The notes below the pieces were generated by a model. That model made no database searches. It was not told the origin of the DNA and was given only the letters and a program-made list of their open reading frames with translations. From the NCBI GenBank assembly GCA_946539945.1, contig CAMNHX010000147.1, positions 1 through 5,187 on the forward strand: 5,187 bases of DNA, read 5' to 3'. This DNA comes from an uncultured Desulfobulbus sp. (GTDB taxonomy: Bacteria; Desulfobacterota; Desulfobulbia; Desulfobulbales; Desulfobulbaceae). Below, piece by piece: positions 1 through 5,187 of this stretch. The translations under genes and the position numbers were made by a program. The first letter of the stretch is position 1. Every line of letters begins with the position of its first letter.

Positions 1-171
1 CGGTAGTCTTGGAGATCTTTTGAATGTTATCAGAATGTTACACTCGTGTAAACACCCCCTAACATTCTCCCCCGCTTTGAACTGCAGGCGGGGGATTCCT
101 ACTGTCTTCAGACAAGGCTTCTTTGAGGGCAGACCTGCATTTCTTCGACGGATTCGCCTTGCTGGCGGCAT
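1..171 (-). CDS. Unclosed small reading frame with strong Shine-Dalgarno, doubtful
   Basis: AGGAG lies 6 bases before an ATG at 171, only 24 bases past the Tim44 stop codon. The frame stays open for 57 codons to the left edge with no stop. The product starts MPPARRIRRRNAGLPSKK and is very basic at first, with Lys, Arg, Pro and a few Cys after that. I recognise no family. It runs straight through the GC-rich hairpin and through a candidate leftward promoter, and the hairpin region looks like a mobile-element end, so this may be a chance frame in relic DNA. The AGGAG lies within one arm of a small palindrome (179-190). Confidence 0.2.
   Translation of the reverse strand, partial: MPPARRIRRRNAGLPSKKPCLKTVGIPRLQFKAGENVRGCLHECNILITFKRSPRLP
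24..52 (-). promoter_or_regulatory. Candidate sigma70 promoter reading left out of the window
   Basis: On the minus strand TTTACA (52-47) matches the -35 consensus at 5 of 6 positions. After exactly 17 bases comes TAACAT (29-24), matching the -10 at 4 of 6, preceded by TGA to give an extended -10 (TGn). Transcription would start near position 17 and leave the window, so the gene it serves is not visible. A 14-base palindrome (38-51) covers the -35 and part of the spacer, as an operator would. No experimental support is available. Confidence 0.4.
38..51. repeat. 14-base palindrome TTACAC-TC-GTGTAA, possible operator
   Basis: Perfect 6-bp arms, TTACAC (38-43) and GTGTAA (46-51), around a 2-base centre. 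The centre is too short for an RNA hairpin with the full stem, so a dimeric protein binding site is the better reading. It overlaps the candidate -35 at 52-47. I cannot name the regulator; the half-site is too common to assign a family. Confidence 0.45.
60..100 (-). mobile_element. Possible IS200/IS605-type right-end relic (hairpin plus flanks)
   Basis: Read on the minus strand, AGGAAT (100-95) leads into the hairpin CCCCCGC (94-88), a 12-base loop, and GCGGGGG (75-69), followed by AGAATGTTA (68-60). The perfect stem is 7 bp, or 8 bp with the flanking A-T pair (95/68). The arrangement GGAATCCCC-hairpin-GGGGA-n-ATGT resembles what I recall of the right end of IS200/IS605 elements, which is also the 3' scaffold of the TnpB guide RNA. 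The frame read through it from 184 to 59 (41 codons, no start, closing in the TAG at 61-59) contains ALKEALSEDSRNPPPAV and might be the last codons of a lost tnpB. No transposase gene, TnpB catalytic motifs or left end can be seen. It has no T-tract, so a simple terminator is less likely. The family assignment is from memory of the motif and is tentative. Confidence 0.4.
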
Positions 172-194
172 GATATGCTCCTGTTCAGGAAATC

Positions 195-1124
195 CTACGC
201 ATTCACCTCCTGCACCCGCTCCAGAACCCAGTTGTCCGTGCCTGTGGGCCGCGCCCAGGTCCACTCTTCCGCAAACCTGACCGGCTCTGTGGTGCTGCCT
301 TCCAGAACTGCACCGCTCTTCTCGTCCACTGTGTAGTCCAAAAGGTTGGCTGTAAAAAGCACTGTCACGAAATCTTCCTGACCGTCACTACCTGCATCCA
401 CAATTGCCGTTTTGCGGATGGAAATGTTCTCCAAGCGGTTGATCTGCCCTTTGGCGACCAGATCGCGGAGATACCCATCGTATTCGTTGGCAAGCTGGTT
501 GCCCAAAAGATGGCGGATTGCAGAGAAATCGCGCCGCGTCCAGCCAGCCTGGATTCTGAAAAAGACATCCGAGGCCACTTCCAGAAAGTGGTTCTGGTCA
601 AAACCGGGATCGTTGCGCAGAATATCGCTCAAGCCCTGCTGCGGTCCACCTGCCGGGCGGGAAAAGTCCTGCATTGGCTGGCCATAACCCCCGCCCTGCG
701 GGGTCAGGTTGGGCGCAAAGACACTGCCTTCCGGCGAAGGCGGTCCATAGCCCGAAGCTGCAGGGGTGGGCTTTTTGATGAAACGGCGATAGAAGAAATA
801 GCCTGCGCCTGCCAGCAGCAGAAGCGGCAGAATACCAATGCCCCCTCCTGAATTGCCGAACAGGGAGCCAAAGAGCAGCGCACCAATGCCTGCGCCCAGA
901 AGACCGCCCATAAAGCCCTTGCCAAAGCTGCCCTGATTGCTGCCGGGCTGCTGCTTTGCTGGCGTGTTCTGGGGCGCGGAACGGTTGAAGGAGGAAGGCG
1001 CACGCCCGCCGCCACGTGCCCGGGCCTCGGCGTCGCTGGTCAAGGCGGTCCAGTCCACTGCGGCAAAGACCAGAAACACCATCAAAAAGGGGCCTAACCA
1101 CTTCAGTTTCATCAAACTTTGCAT
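195..1124 (-). CDS. Membrane-associated Tim44-like domain protein, 309 aa
   Basis: The C-terminal part (about residues 165-307) resembles the Tim44-like domain (Pfam PF04280): DPGFDQNHFLEVASDVFFRI, then IQAGWTRRDFSAIRHLL, and a closing FAEEWTWARP...NWVLERVQEV. This fold is shared with mitochondrial Tim44 and ribosomal L45; the role of most bacterial members is unsettled. The N-terminus is a signal peptide or anchor (MQSLMKLKW plus a hydrophobic run at 9-23) ending near AEARA (32-36). A Gly/Ser/Pro/Gln-rich linker (37-70) follows, then glycine-zipper-like hydrophobic stretches (72-90 and 95-112) and the basic RRFIKK (113-118). Under the positive-inside rule RRFIKK favours a cytoplasmic Tim44 domain if only one of the two stretches spans the membrane; topology is ambiguous if both do. 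The start at 1124 is chosen because AAGAGG lies 7 bases upstream; a Met four residues later has no such site. The frame stays open further upstream but gives Trp/Arg-rich sequence overlapping fabD. Confidence 0.9.
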   Translation of the reverse strand: MQSLMKLKWLGPFLMVFLVFAAVDWTALTSDAEARARGGGRAPSSFNRSAPQNTPAKQQPGSNQGSFGKGFMGGLLGAGIGALLFGSLFGNSGGGIGILPLLLLAGAGYFFYRRFIKKPTPAASGYGPPSPEGSVFAPNLTPQGGGYGQPMQDFSRPAGGPQQGLSDILRNDPGFDQNHFLEVASDVFFRIQAGWTRRDFSAIRHLLGNQLANEYDGYLRDLVAKGQINRLENISIRKTAIVDAGSDGQEDFVTVLFTANLLDYTVDEKSGAVLEGSTTEPVRFAEEWTWARPTGTDNWVLERVQEVNA

Positions 1125-1131
1125 AACTGTA

Positions 1132-1137
1132 CCTCTT
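1132..1137 (-). promoter_or_regulatory. Shine-Dalgarno site of the Tim44-domain gene
   Basis: AAGAGG on the minus strand, followed by a 7-base spacer and then ATG at 1124. This decides the start codon: the upstream extension of the frame into fabD has no comparable site, and the ATG at 1112 is preceded by GCAAAGTTTG, which is not a good match. Confidence 0.75.
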
Positions 1138-1161
1138 CTGGTGTGGGTGTGAACAGCTTGA

Positions 1162-1208
1162 GGGAACCTGCAAAAGAGCCGGGAAGCATGGAGTTTCTCA
1201 AGGTTCCC
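1162..1208 (-). repeat. Inverted repeat overlapping the terminator stem
   Basis: GGGAACCT (1208-1201 on the transcript) is perfectly complementary to AGGTTCCC (1169-1162), an 8-bp stem with a 31-base loop. It uses five of the same bases as the upstream arm of the terminator (1204-1208), so the two structures exclude each other. The downstream arm is made after the T-tract, so it could only refold transcripts that have already escaped termination. It has no T-tract of its own. Confidence 0.5.
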
Positions 1209-1212
1209 CGGC
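1171..1212 (-). terminator. Probable intrinsic terminator after fabD
   Basis: On the transcript, GCCGGGGAA (1212-1204) can pair with TTCCCGGC (1185-1178). This gives an 8-bp GC-rich stem with one bulged G and an 18-base loop, followed at once by TCTTTT (1177-1172). The loop contains a small GAG-TTT-CTC mini-palindrome (1191-1199, plus strand). It begins 12 bases after the fabD stop codon, where an end of the ileS-lspA-fabD transcript would be expected. The T-tract is short and interrupted by a C, so read-through into the Tim44-domain gene is likely. The stem competes with a second possible stem (1208-1201 with 1169-1162). Confidence 0.6.
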
Positions 1213-1224
1213 ATGGCTTGGCTT

Positions 1225-2175
1225 TCAGGCGACAATCGCTTGCGCCACCTCGTCCAGGAGCGCCGGCGTATCCGCCTGAAGGCACTGCACAGGCGAACCC
1301 TTGGGCAGAATCTTTTTGACCAGCCCGGTGAGTACGTTCTTGGGACCCAGTTCCACGAACAGCTCCACCCCGTCTTTGAGCATGGCTTCCACAATCTCCA
1401 GCCAGCGCACGCGGGATGCGATCTGGCGGCTCATCAGCTCGCGGATCCGGGCCGGGTCGCGCTCAACACCTGCGCTTACGTTGAAGAGGACCGGGATTTC
1501 CGGGGCGTGGAAATCGATCTTCGCCATAAAGTCGGAGAAGTCCGGGACCGCGCCTGCCACCAACGGGCTGTGATTGGCCACGCTTACCTGAAGAGGAACA
1601 AATCTCTTTGCTCCCCTGTCCTTGAGCAGGCTTTCTGCGGCAGCCAGACCTTTGGCGTCGCCGGAAAGCACGATCTGCTGGGCTGTGTTGTGATTGGCCA
1701 CCACAACCACGCCTTCCGGCTTACCCGTGTTCAGCGCCTCTTCCACCTGGGCCAGATCCAGCCCCAGAACCGCAGCCATGCCGCCCGGATTCTTCTGGCC
1801 TTCACGCTCCATCAGTTCCCCGCGCTTGGTGACCAGCGCCAGCGTGTCTTCAGCGGAAAGCACGCCTGCCGCGTGCAGGGCCGAATATTCGCCCAGACTG
1901 TGGCCTGCAGCATAGGCTGGCTTCCAGCCGGGCAGGCGCTTTTGTAGGTCCTGCCAGCACATCAGGTTGACCACGGTGAGCGCGGGTTGCAGGTAGAGTA
2001 CCCGGGTGAGTTCCTCCAGGGGGCCGTCAAAGGAGAGTTTCTTGAGCGGAAAGCCGGAGATGCGCTCGGCAGAGTCCAGAAGCGCGGCGCAATCCGGGTT
2101 GTTTTCTACAAAGTCCCGGCCCATGCCCAGATACTGGGAGCCTTGGCCGGGAAACAGAATGGCTGTTTTTTTCAT
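1225..2175 (-). CDS. fabD: Malonyl-CoA:ACP transacylase (FabD), 316 aa
   Basis: Cytoplasmic enzyme that moves malonyl from CoA to acyl carrier protein, supplying the extender unit for type II fatty acid synthesis. Full length for the family. Visible motifs are FPGQGSQ (8-14) for the oxyanion region, the nucleophile elbow GHSLG with Ser93 (91-95), Arg118 in TKRGELM (116-122) to bind the malonyl carboxylate, His202 in VANHSPL (199-205) as the catalytic base, and Gln251 in the RQIASRVRW stretch. ELGPKNVLTGL (275-285) is the usual C-terminal block. The ATG lies inside the lspA stop (ATGA), and the preceding 20 bases are pyrimidine-rich with no Shine-Dalgarno match, so translation is probably coupled to lspA. 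fabD usually sits in a fab cluster (fabH, fabG, acpP, fabF); no other fab gene is in this window. A probable terminator follows the stop codon. Confidence 0.97.
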   Translation of the reverse strand: MKKTAILFPGQGSQYLGMGRDFVENNPDCAALLDSAERISGFPLKKLSFDGPLEELTRVLYLQPALTVVNLMCWQDLQKRLPGWKPAYAAGHSLGEYSALHAAGVLSAEDTLALVTKRGELMEREGQKNPGGMAAVLGLDLAQVEEALNTGKPEGVVVVANHNTAQQIVLSGDAKGLAAAESLLKDRGAKRFVPLQVSVANHSPLVAGAVPDFSDFMAKIDFHAPEIPVLFNVSAGVERDPARIRELMSRQIASRVRWLEIVEAMLKDGVELFVELGPKNVLTGLVKKILPKGSPVQCLQADTPALLDEVAQAIVA

Positions 2176-2690
2176 GACTGTTGTGAAAGAGAAGTTGAAG
2201 TTTGCGCACGCTTCTCTGCCCTTGGCTCCAGAATGAGCGAGTTGAGCAGAAAAAGCGCCACACCCACGTTAATGGCCGCATCCGCAATGTTGAAGGCAGG
2301 CCAATGATGGGTTCCAATATAGAGATCCAGAAAATCAATGACATGAGAGAGTCGCAGGCGGTCAGTCAGGTTACCTGCCGCGCCGCCTGCGATGAGGGCG
2401 AGTGCCACGGTATAGAGCCTGCTGTGCCTGCCTATGCGGTACTGGAACACGCCAATGGCAGCCAGCGCCACCAGGTTGATAAGCACAAAAAAGACCTGCC
2501 GCCAGGCAGCGGGCTGTCCAGCCAGAATGCTGAAGGCGGCGCCGTTGTTGGTGACGTAGGTCAGGTTGAAAAAGCCGGGCAGGATCTCCCGGCTTTCGTA
2601 CAGGCTGAACTGGCTGACGATCCAGAGCTTGCTGGCCTGATCCAGAACCAGCGTACCCAGGAACACTGCGGCAAAAAAGGCAAGGCGCAT
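2172..2690 (-). CDS. lspA: Lipoprotein signal peptidase II (LspA), 172 aa
   Basis: Inner-membrane aspartyl protease that cleaves the signal peptide from prolipoproteins after Lgt has lipidated the lipobox cysteine. The length is normal for the family. Conserved blocks are all present: LDQASK (16-21), TNNGAAFS (47-54), GGAAGNLTDRL (102-112), VIDFLD (117-122) and FNIADAAI (133-140). The two catalytic aspartates should be D119 and D137. Four hydrophobic segments near residues 3-23, 63-84, 92-108 and 132-153 match the known four-helix fold. The tail after about residue 156 is polar and rich in Ser, Thr and Gln. The ATG at 2690 is the only good start: the next in-frame stop upstream is the ileS TAA itself, 18 bases away. 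The gene sits 15 bases after ileS, a common pairing, and its TGA overlaps the fabD start by four bases. Confidence 0.97.
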   Translation of the reverse strand: MRLAFFAAVFLGTLVLDQASKLWIVSQFSLYESREILPGFFNLTYVTNNGAAFSILAGQPAAWRQVFFVLINLVALAAIGVFQYRIGRHSRLYTVALALIAGGAAGNLTDRLRLSHVIDFLDLYIGTHHWPAFNIADAAINVGVALFLLNSLILEPRAEKRAQTSTSLSQQS

Positions 2691-2708
2691 CAGTCCGGCA
2701 TCCTCTTA
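2691..2708 (-). promoter_or_regulatory. ileS-lspA junction and lspA ribosome binding site
   Basis: The ileS TAA (2708-2706) is followed directly by GAGG (2705-2702), the best Shine-Dalgarno match for lspA, but it sits 11 bases before the lspA ATG, longer than ideal. An out-of-frame ATG at 2701 opens a three-codon frame (Met-Pro-Asp-stop) whose TGA overlaps the lspA ATG as TGATG. It is too close to GAGG to be a likely start itself. Coupled re-initiation by ribosomes leaving ileS is plausible. Confidence 0.5.
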
Positions 2709-5187
2709 TCCGTTGAGACCGCGCACCACTGCGGCGCAGCGGCTGCACAGGGTCGGGTGATCAGACTCTTTGCCCACGCTTTCGCTGATCGTCCAGCAGC
2801 GTTCGCACTTCCCGCCCGGCGCGGGTCGGACCGCGATTTTCAGGCCAGCAATGCCTTCTGCCTCGGTGAAACTCACGGTCTCCTGCGGCTCGCCCAGTTT
2901 CAAGCTGGACACGATGCACAGCTCATGCACCAGATCCTGATGCCGGGCAATGAACTCTTGCCATTCTGCATCTGCCTGAACCAGTACCTCTGCGTCAAGG
3001 GACAGGCCAATGGCCTTGTCCTGTCGGGCCAGTTCCAGAACCCGGGTGATCTCACTGCGCAGAGTCAGCAGTTTTTGCCAGCGGTCCTCCAGTTCTTCGT
3101 CTTGCGGCAGATCAGAGAGGTCAGGCGCAGAGGCGAAGAAGACCGAGTTTGTGTAGTCTTCCTTGGACTCTTCCACACCGTAAAGGTGTTGCCAGCCCTC
3201 CTCTGCGGTAAAGCAGAGAATTGGGGCCATGAGCCGCAGGAGTCCGTCCAGAATGCGGTGGATCACGGTTTGCGCCGCACGGCGTTCCGGGCTGTCCGGG
3301 CCTGCGCAGTAGAGCCGGTCCTTCAGCACGTCCAGATAGATGTTGGAAATCGTGGTCCCGCAAAAGGTATAGAGGCTGTGATACACGATGTGGAACTCGT
3401 AACGCTCGTAAGCCTGGCACACGCGGTGGTTCAGGGTGGCAAAACGCTGGAGCGCCCAGCGGTCGATTTCAGTCAGTTTGTCGTAAGCGACCACATCTTT
3501 CTGGGGGTCAAAGTCGTAGAGGTTGCTCAACAGAAAGCGCAGGGTGTTGCGCAGTTTGCGGTAGGCGTCGCTCACGTGCTTCAGGATCTGGTCCGAGACC
3601 TTCATGTCGTCCTGATAGTCTTCACTGGACACCCAGAGCCGCAGCACTTCAGCGCCGTACTTGTCAATGATCTCCTGCGGGGCCACCACGTTGCCCACGG
3701 ACTTGGACATCTTCTTGCCCTGACCGTCCACAGTATAGCCGTGGGTCAAAACGCCTCTGTAGGGAGCGCGTCCCCGCGTGCCCACACTGGCCAGCAGGGA
3801 AGACTGGAACCAGCCCCGATGCTGGTCGCTGCCCTCAAGGTAGAGATCTGCCGGGTAGCGCAGTTCCGGGCGGCGCTCCAGCACAGCAGCCCAGCTTGTG
3901 CCAGAGTCAAACCATACGTCCAGAATATCGCTTTCCTTCTTGAACTCGTGACCACCGCAGGAGCAGACTACATCTTCGGGCACAAAGGCTGCTGCCTCGT
4001 GGGTAAACCAGGCGTCTGCGCCCTCCTTGCGGAACAGCTCGTCAATTTTCTCGCAGACCGCCTCGCTCTTCAGGATTTCTCCGCATTTCGTGCAGGTGAG
4101 TACGGTCAAGGGCACACCCCAAGTGCGCTGGCGGGACAGACACCAGTCAGGCCGGGCTTCTATCATGCCGGAGATGCGCTGCTGTCCCCAGGCAGGTGTC
4201 CAGGTGACTTTTTCAATCTCTGCCAGCGCCTTCTTGCGCAGGTCCAGGGCCTCCATGGACACAAACCACTGCGGCGTGGCCCGGTAAATGACCGGCTTCT
4301 TGCAACGCCAGCAGTGCGGGTAGCTGTGCTCAAGCCTGCCTGACTGCACAAGTGCGCCGCAAGCCTGCAAGTCTTCAATAATGGTCGCGTTGACTTCTGG
4401 AATCTGCAGGCCCGCGTACTTGCCTGCTTCACTGGTGTACTTCCCCTCATCATCCACAGGCGAGAGGATCTCCAGACCGTAGCGCAGACCGGTCTGGTAG
4501 TCTTCCGCGCCGTGTCCGGGCGCGGTGTGGACGCAACCTGTGCCTGTGTCTGCGGTCACGTAGTCAGCCAGCATCAACAGGGAATCGCGCTCCATGAAGG
4601 GATGGCGGCAATGCTTACCCTCAAAGGTCCTTGCCGGAATTTTGACGAGGACCTGCCACTTGTCCTTCCCAAAGAGCTGCATACAGGGTTCCACCAGGGT
4701 CTCTGTGATAATGAAGACCTCACCCTCGCTTTCCACAGCGGCGTACAGGAAATCAGGATGCAGGGCAATGCCCAAGTTGGCGGGCAGAGTCCAGGGCGTG
4801 GTTGTCCAGATGAGCACAAAAACCTTTTTGCCTGCCAGCTCCGGAGCAAGGATGGCCGGGTCTCCGGCAAAGGGAAATTTCACATACACAGAGGGCGAGC
4901 TGTGGTCTGCATAGTCAACCTCTGCCTCGGCCAGGGCTGTGCCGCAGGTGGAGCACCAGTACACTGGCTTTTTCGCCTGGACCACTGCGCCAGAGAGCAG
5001 AAAACGGTTGAACTCCTGAGCAATGTCTGCCTCATAGTCCTTGGTGAAGGTGAGGTAGGGATTCTCCCAGTCGCCCAGAACGCCCAAACGCTTGAACTGT
5101 TCGCGCTGGGTCTTGATCCACTTTTCCGCGTACTTGCGGCAGGCGGCGCGCTTGCTCACCGGTGGAATGCCGCGCTTCCTGTCACCC
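2706..5187 (-). CDS. ileS: Isoleucyl-tRNA synthetase (IleRS), 5'-truncated by the window edge
   Basis: Cytoplasmic class I aminoacyl-tRNA synthetase that charges tRNA-Ile and hydrolyses misactivated valine. The frame is open to the right edge, encoding about 826 residues. By comparison with E. coli IleRS roughly 110 N-terminal residues, including the HIGH motif, lie outside. The first possible start codon (GTG, 5159) is internal: coding sequence continues upstream as GDRKRGIPPV. Counting that Val as residue 1, visible motifs are the CP1 editing-domain threonine-rich WTTTPWTLPAN (118-128) and GTGCVHTAPGHGAEDY (206-221, with the editing Asp at 220). The synthetic site shows DVWFDSGTSW (414-423), LEGSDQHRGWF (441-451) and KMSKS (483-487, bases 3713-3699). 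Cysteine pairs C69/C72 with C283/C286, and C356/C359 with C399/C401, look like two internal zinc sites; C785/C788/C805/C808 form the C-terminal zinc site. The pattern is that of the common bacterial IleRS1 type. It is the first visible gene of an ileS-lspA-fabD operon. Confidence 0.98.
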   Translation of the reverse strand, partial: GDRKRGIPPVSKRAACRKYAEKWIKTQREQFKRLGVLGDWENPYLTFTKDYEADIAQEFNRFLLSGAVVQAKKPVYWCSTCGTALAEAEVDYADHSSPSVYVKFPFAGDPAILAPELAGKKVFVLIWTTTPWTLPANLGIALHPDFLYAAVESEGEVFIITETLVEPCMQLFGKDKWQVLVKIPARTFEGKHCRHPFMERDSLLMLADYVTADTGTGCVHTAPGHGAEDYQTGLRYGLEILSPVDDEGKYTSEAGKYAGLQIPEVNATIIEDLQACGALVQSGRLEHSYPHCWRCKKPVIYRATPQWFVSMEALDLRKKALAEIEKVTWTPAWGQQRISGMIEARPDWCLSRQRTWGVPLTVLTCTKCGEILKSEAVCEKIDELFRKEGADAWFTHEAAAFVPEDVVCSCGGHEFKKESDILDVWFDSGTSWAAVLERRPELRYPADLYLEGSDQHRGWFQSSLLASVGTRGRAPYRGVLTHGYTVDGQGKKMSKSVGNVVAPQEIIDKYGAEVLRLWVSSEDYQDDMKVSDQILKHVSDAYRKLRNTLRFLLSNLYDFDPQKDVVAYDKLTEIDRWALQRFATLNHRVCQAYERYEFHIVYHSLYTFCGTTISNIYLDVLKDRLYCAGPDSPERRAAQTVIHRILDGLLRLMAPILCFTAEEGWQHLYGVEESKEDYTNSVFFASAPDLSDLPQDEELEDRWQKLLTLRSEITRVLELARQDKAIGLSLDAEVLVQADAEWQEFIARHQDLVHELCIVSSLKLGEPQETVSFTEAEGIAGLKIAVRPAPGGKCERCWTISESVGKESDHPTLCSRCAAVVRGLNG

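Larger units (their letters stand above)
22..68. repeat. Three copies of GAATGTTA: two direct, one inverted
   Basis: GAATGTTA occurs at 22-29 and 33-40 on the plus strand, one helical turn (11 bases) apart. Its complement TAACATTC occurs at 60-67. With one more base, AGAATGTTA (32-40) and TAACATTCT (60-68) form a perfect 9-bp inverted repeat with a 19-base gap. The inverted copy abuts the GC-rich hairpin at 68-95, and the direct copies lie over the spacer and -10 of the candidate leftward promoter. Confidence 0.6.

Noticed and set aside
68..95. The GC-rich hairpin as an ordinary intrinsic terminator for the Tim44 gene
   Set aside because: On the minus strand it is followed by AGAATGTTAG and on the plus strand by TTCCTACTG; neither is a T-tract.
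103..114. Small palindrome TGTCT-TC-AGACA
   Set aside because: Only 5-bp arms; it might belong to the putative element end but cannot be supported as a feature by itself.
179..190. Small palindrome TCCTG-TT-CAGGA just past the Tim44 stop codon
   Set aside because: Five-base arms with a 2-base centre are too small to support a terminator or a transposon end, and there is no T-tract.
1130..1200. A sigma70 or sigma54 promoter for the Tim44-domain gene in the gap
   Set aside because: TTGAGA (1200-1195, minus strand) has only CTCTTT at the -10 distance, and GGC...TGC near the terminator has 7 rather than 10 bases between GG and GC.
1125..1394. A 90-residue N-terminal extension of the Tim44-domain gene reaching into fabD
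   Set aside because: The extension is Trp/Arg-rich, overlaps fabD by about 170 bases in another frame and would bury the signal peptide. The ATG at 1124 has a good Shine-Dalgarno.
1213..1947. A 244-codon plus-strand frame opposite fabD
   Set aside because: Also in register with the fabD codons and explained by the same codon bias; the sense strand carries all FabD catalytic motifs.
2202..4343. A 713-codon plus-strand open frame opposite ileS and lspA
   Set aside because: Its codons are exactly in register with those of ileS and lspA, which share a frame. Plus-strand stops would need Leu TTA/CTA or Ser TCA codons in the sense genes, which are avoided here. The translation shows no recognisable domain, and the opposite strand is clearly coding.
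5157..5159. GTG as the start of ileS
   Set aside because: Coding sequence continues upstream in frame to the edge, and the HIGH-motif region of the catalytic domain would be missing. This is an internal valine codon of a gene cut by the window.

Overview
This window is one stretch of a bacterial chromosome in which every convincing gene lies on the minus strand and is read from right to left. The order is ileS (isoleucyl-tRNA synthetase, 5' end cut by the window edge), lspA (lipoprotein signal peptidase), fabD (malonyl-CoA:ACP transacylase) and a membrane-associated Tim44-domain protein. The protein features (IleRS with a C-terminal four-cysteine zinc site, ileS directly followed by lspA, and a secreted or membrane Tim44-domain protein) suggest a Gram-negative bacterium. 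My best guess is a Desulfovibrio-like member of the Desulfobacterota. That placement is inference from gene order and protein style, not a database result.

Layout from right to left. 5187-2706 is ileS, lacking roughly its first 110 codons including the HIGH motif. After 15 bases comes lspA (2690-2172), in the same reading frame as ileS. fabD (2175-1225) starts inside the lspA stop codon through a 4-base ATGA overlap. These three genes almost certainly share one transcript and serve housekeeping needs: translation, lipoprotein maturation and fatty acid synthesis. A 100-base gap follows, holding a probable intrinsic terminator (1212-1171), and then the Tim44-domain gene (1124-195) with its own ribosome binding site. 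The terminator suggests that this gene is only partly co-transcribed with the others, but I see no convincing promoter of its own.

The last 194 bases (1-194) hold no recognisable complete gene but are dense in short palindromes. They include a GC-rich hairpin (68-95) that resembles the right-end/omega-RNA scaffold hairpin of IS200/IS605-family elements, and three copies of an 8-base motif, GAATGTTA, two direct and one inverted. They also include a plausible leftward sigma70 promoter (52-24) overlapped by a 14-base palindrome, and a short unclosed reading frame with a strong Shine-Dalgarno sequence (171-1). This is the only accessory-looking part of the window. I do not see a complete novel system here; the candidate points of interest are in this left end and in the fabD-Tim44 gap.
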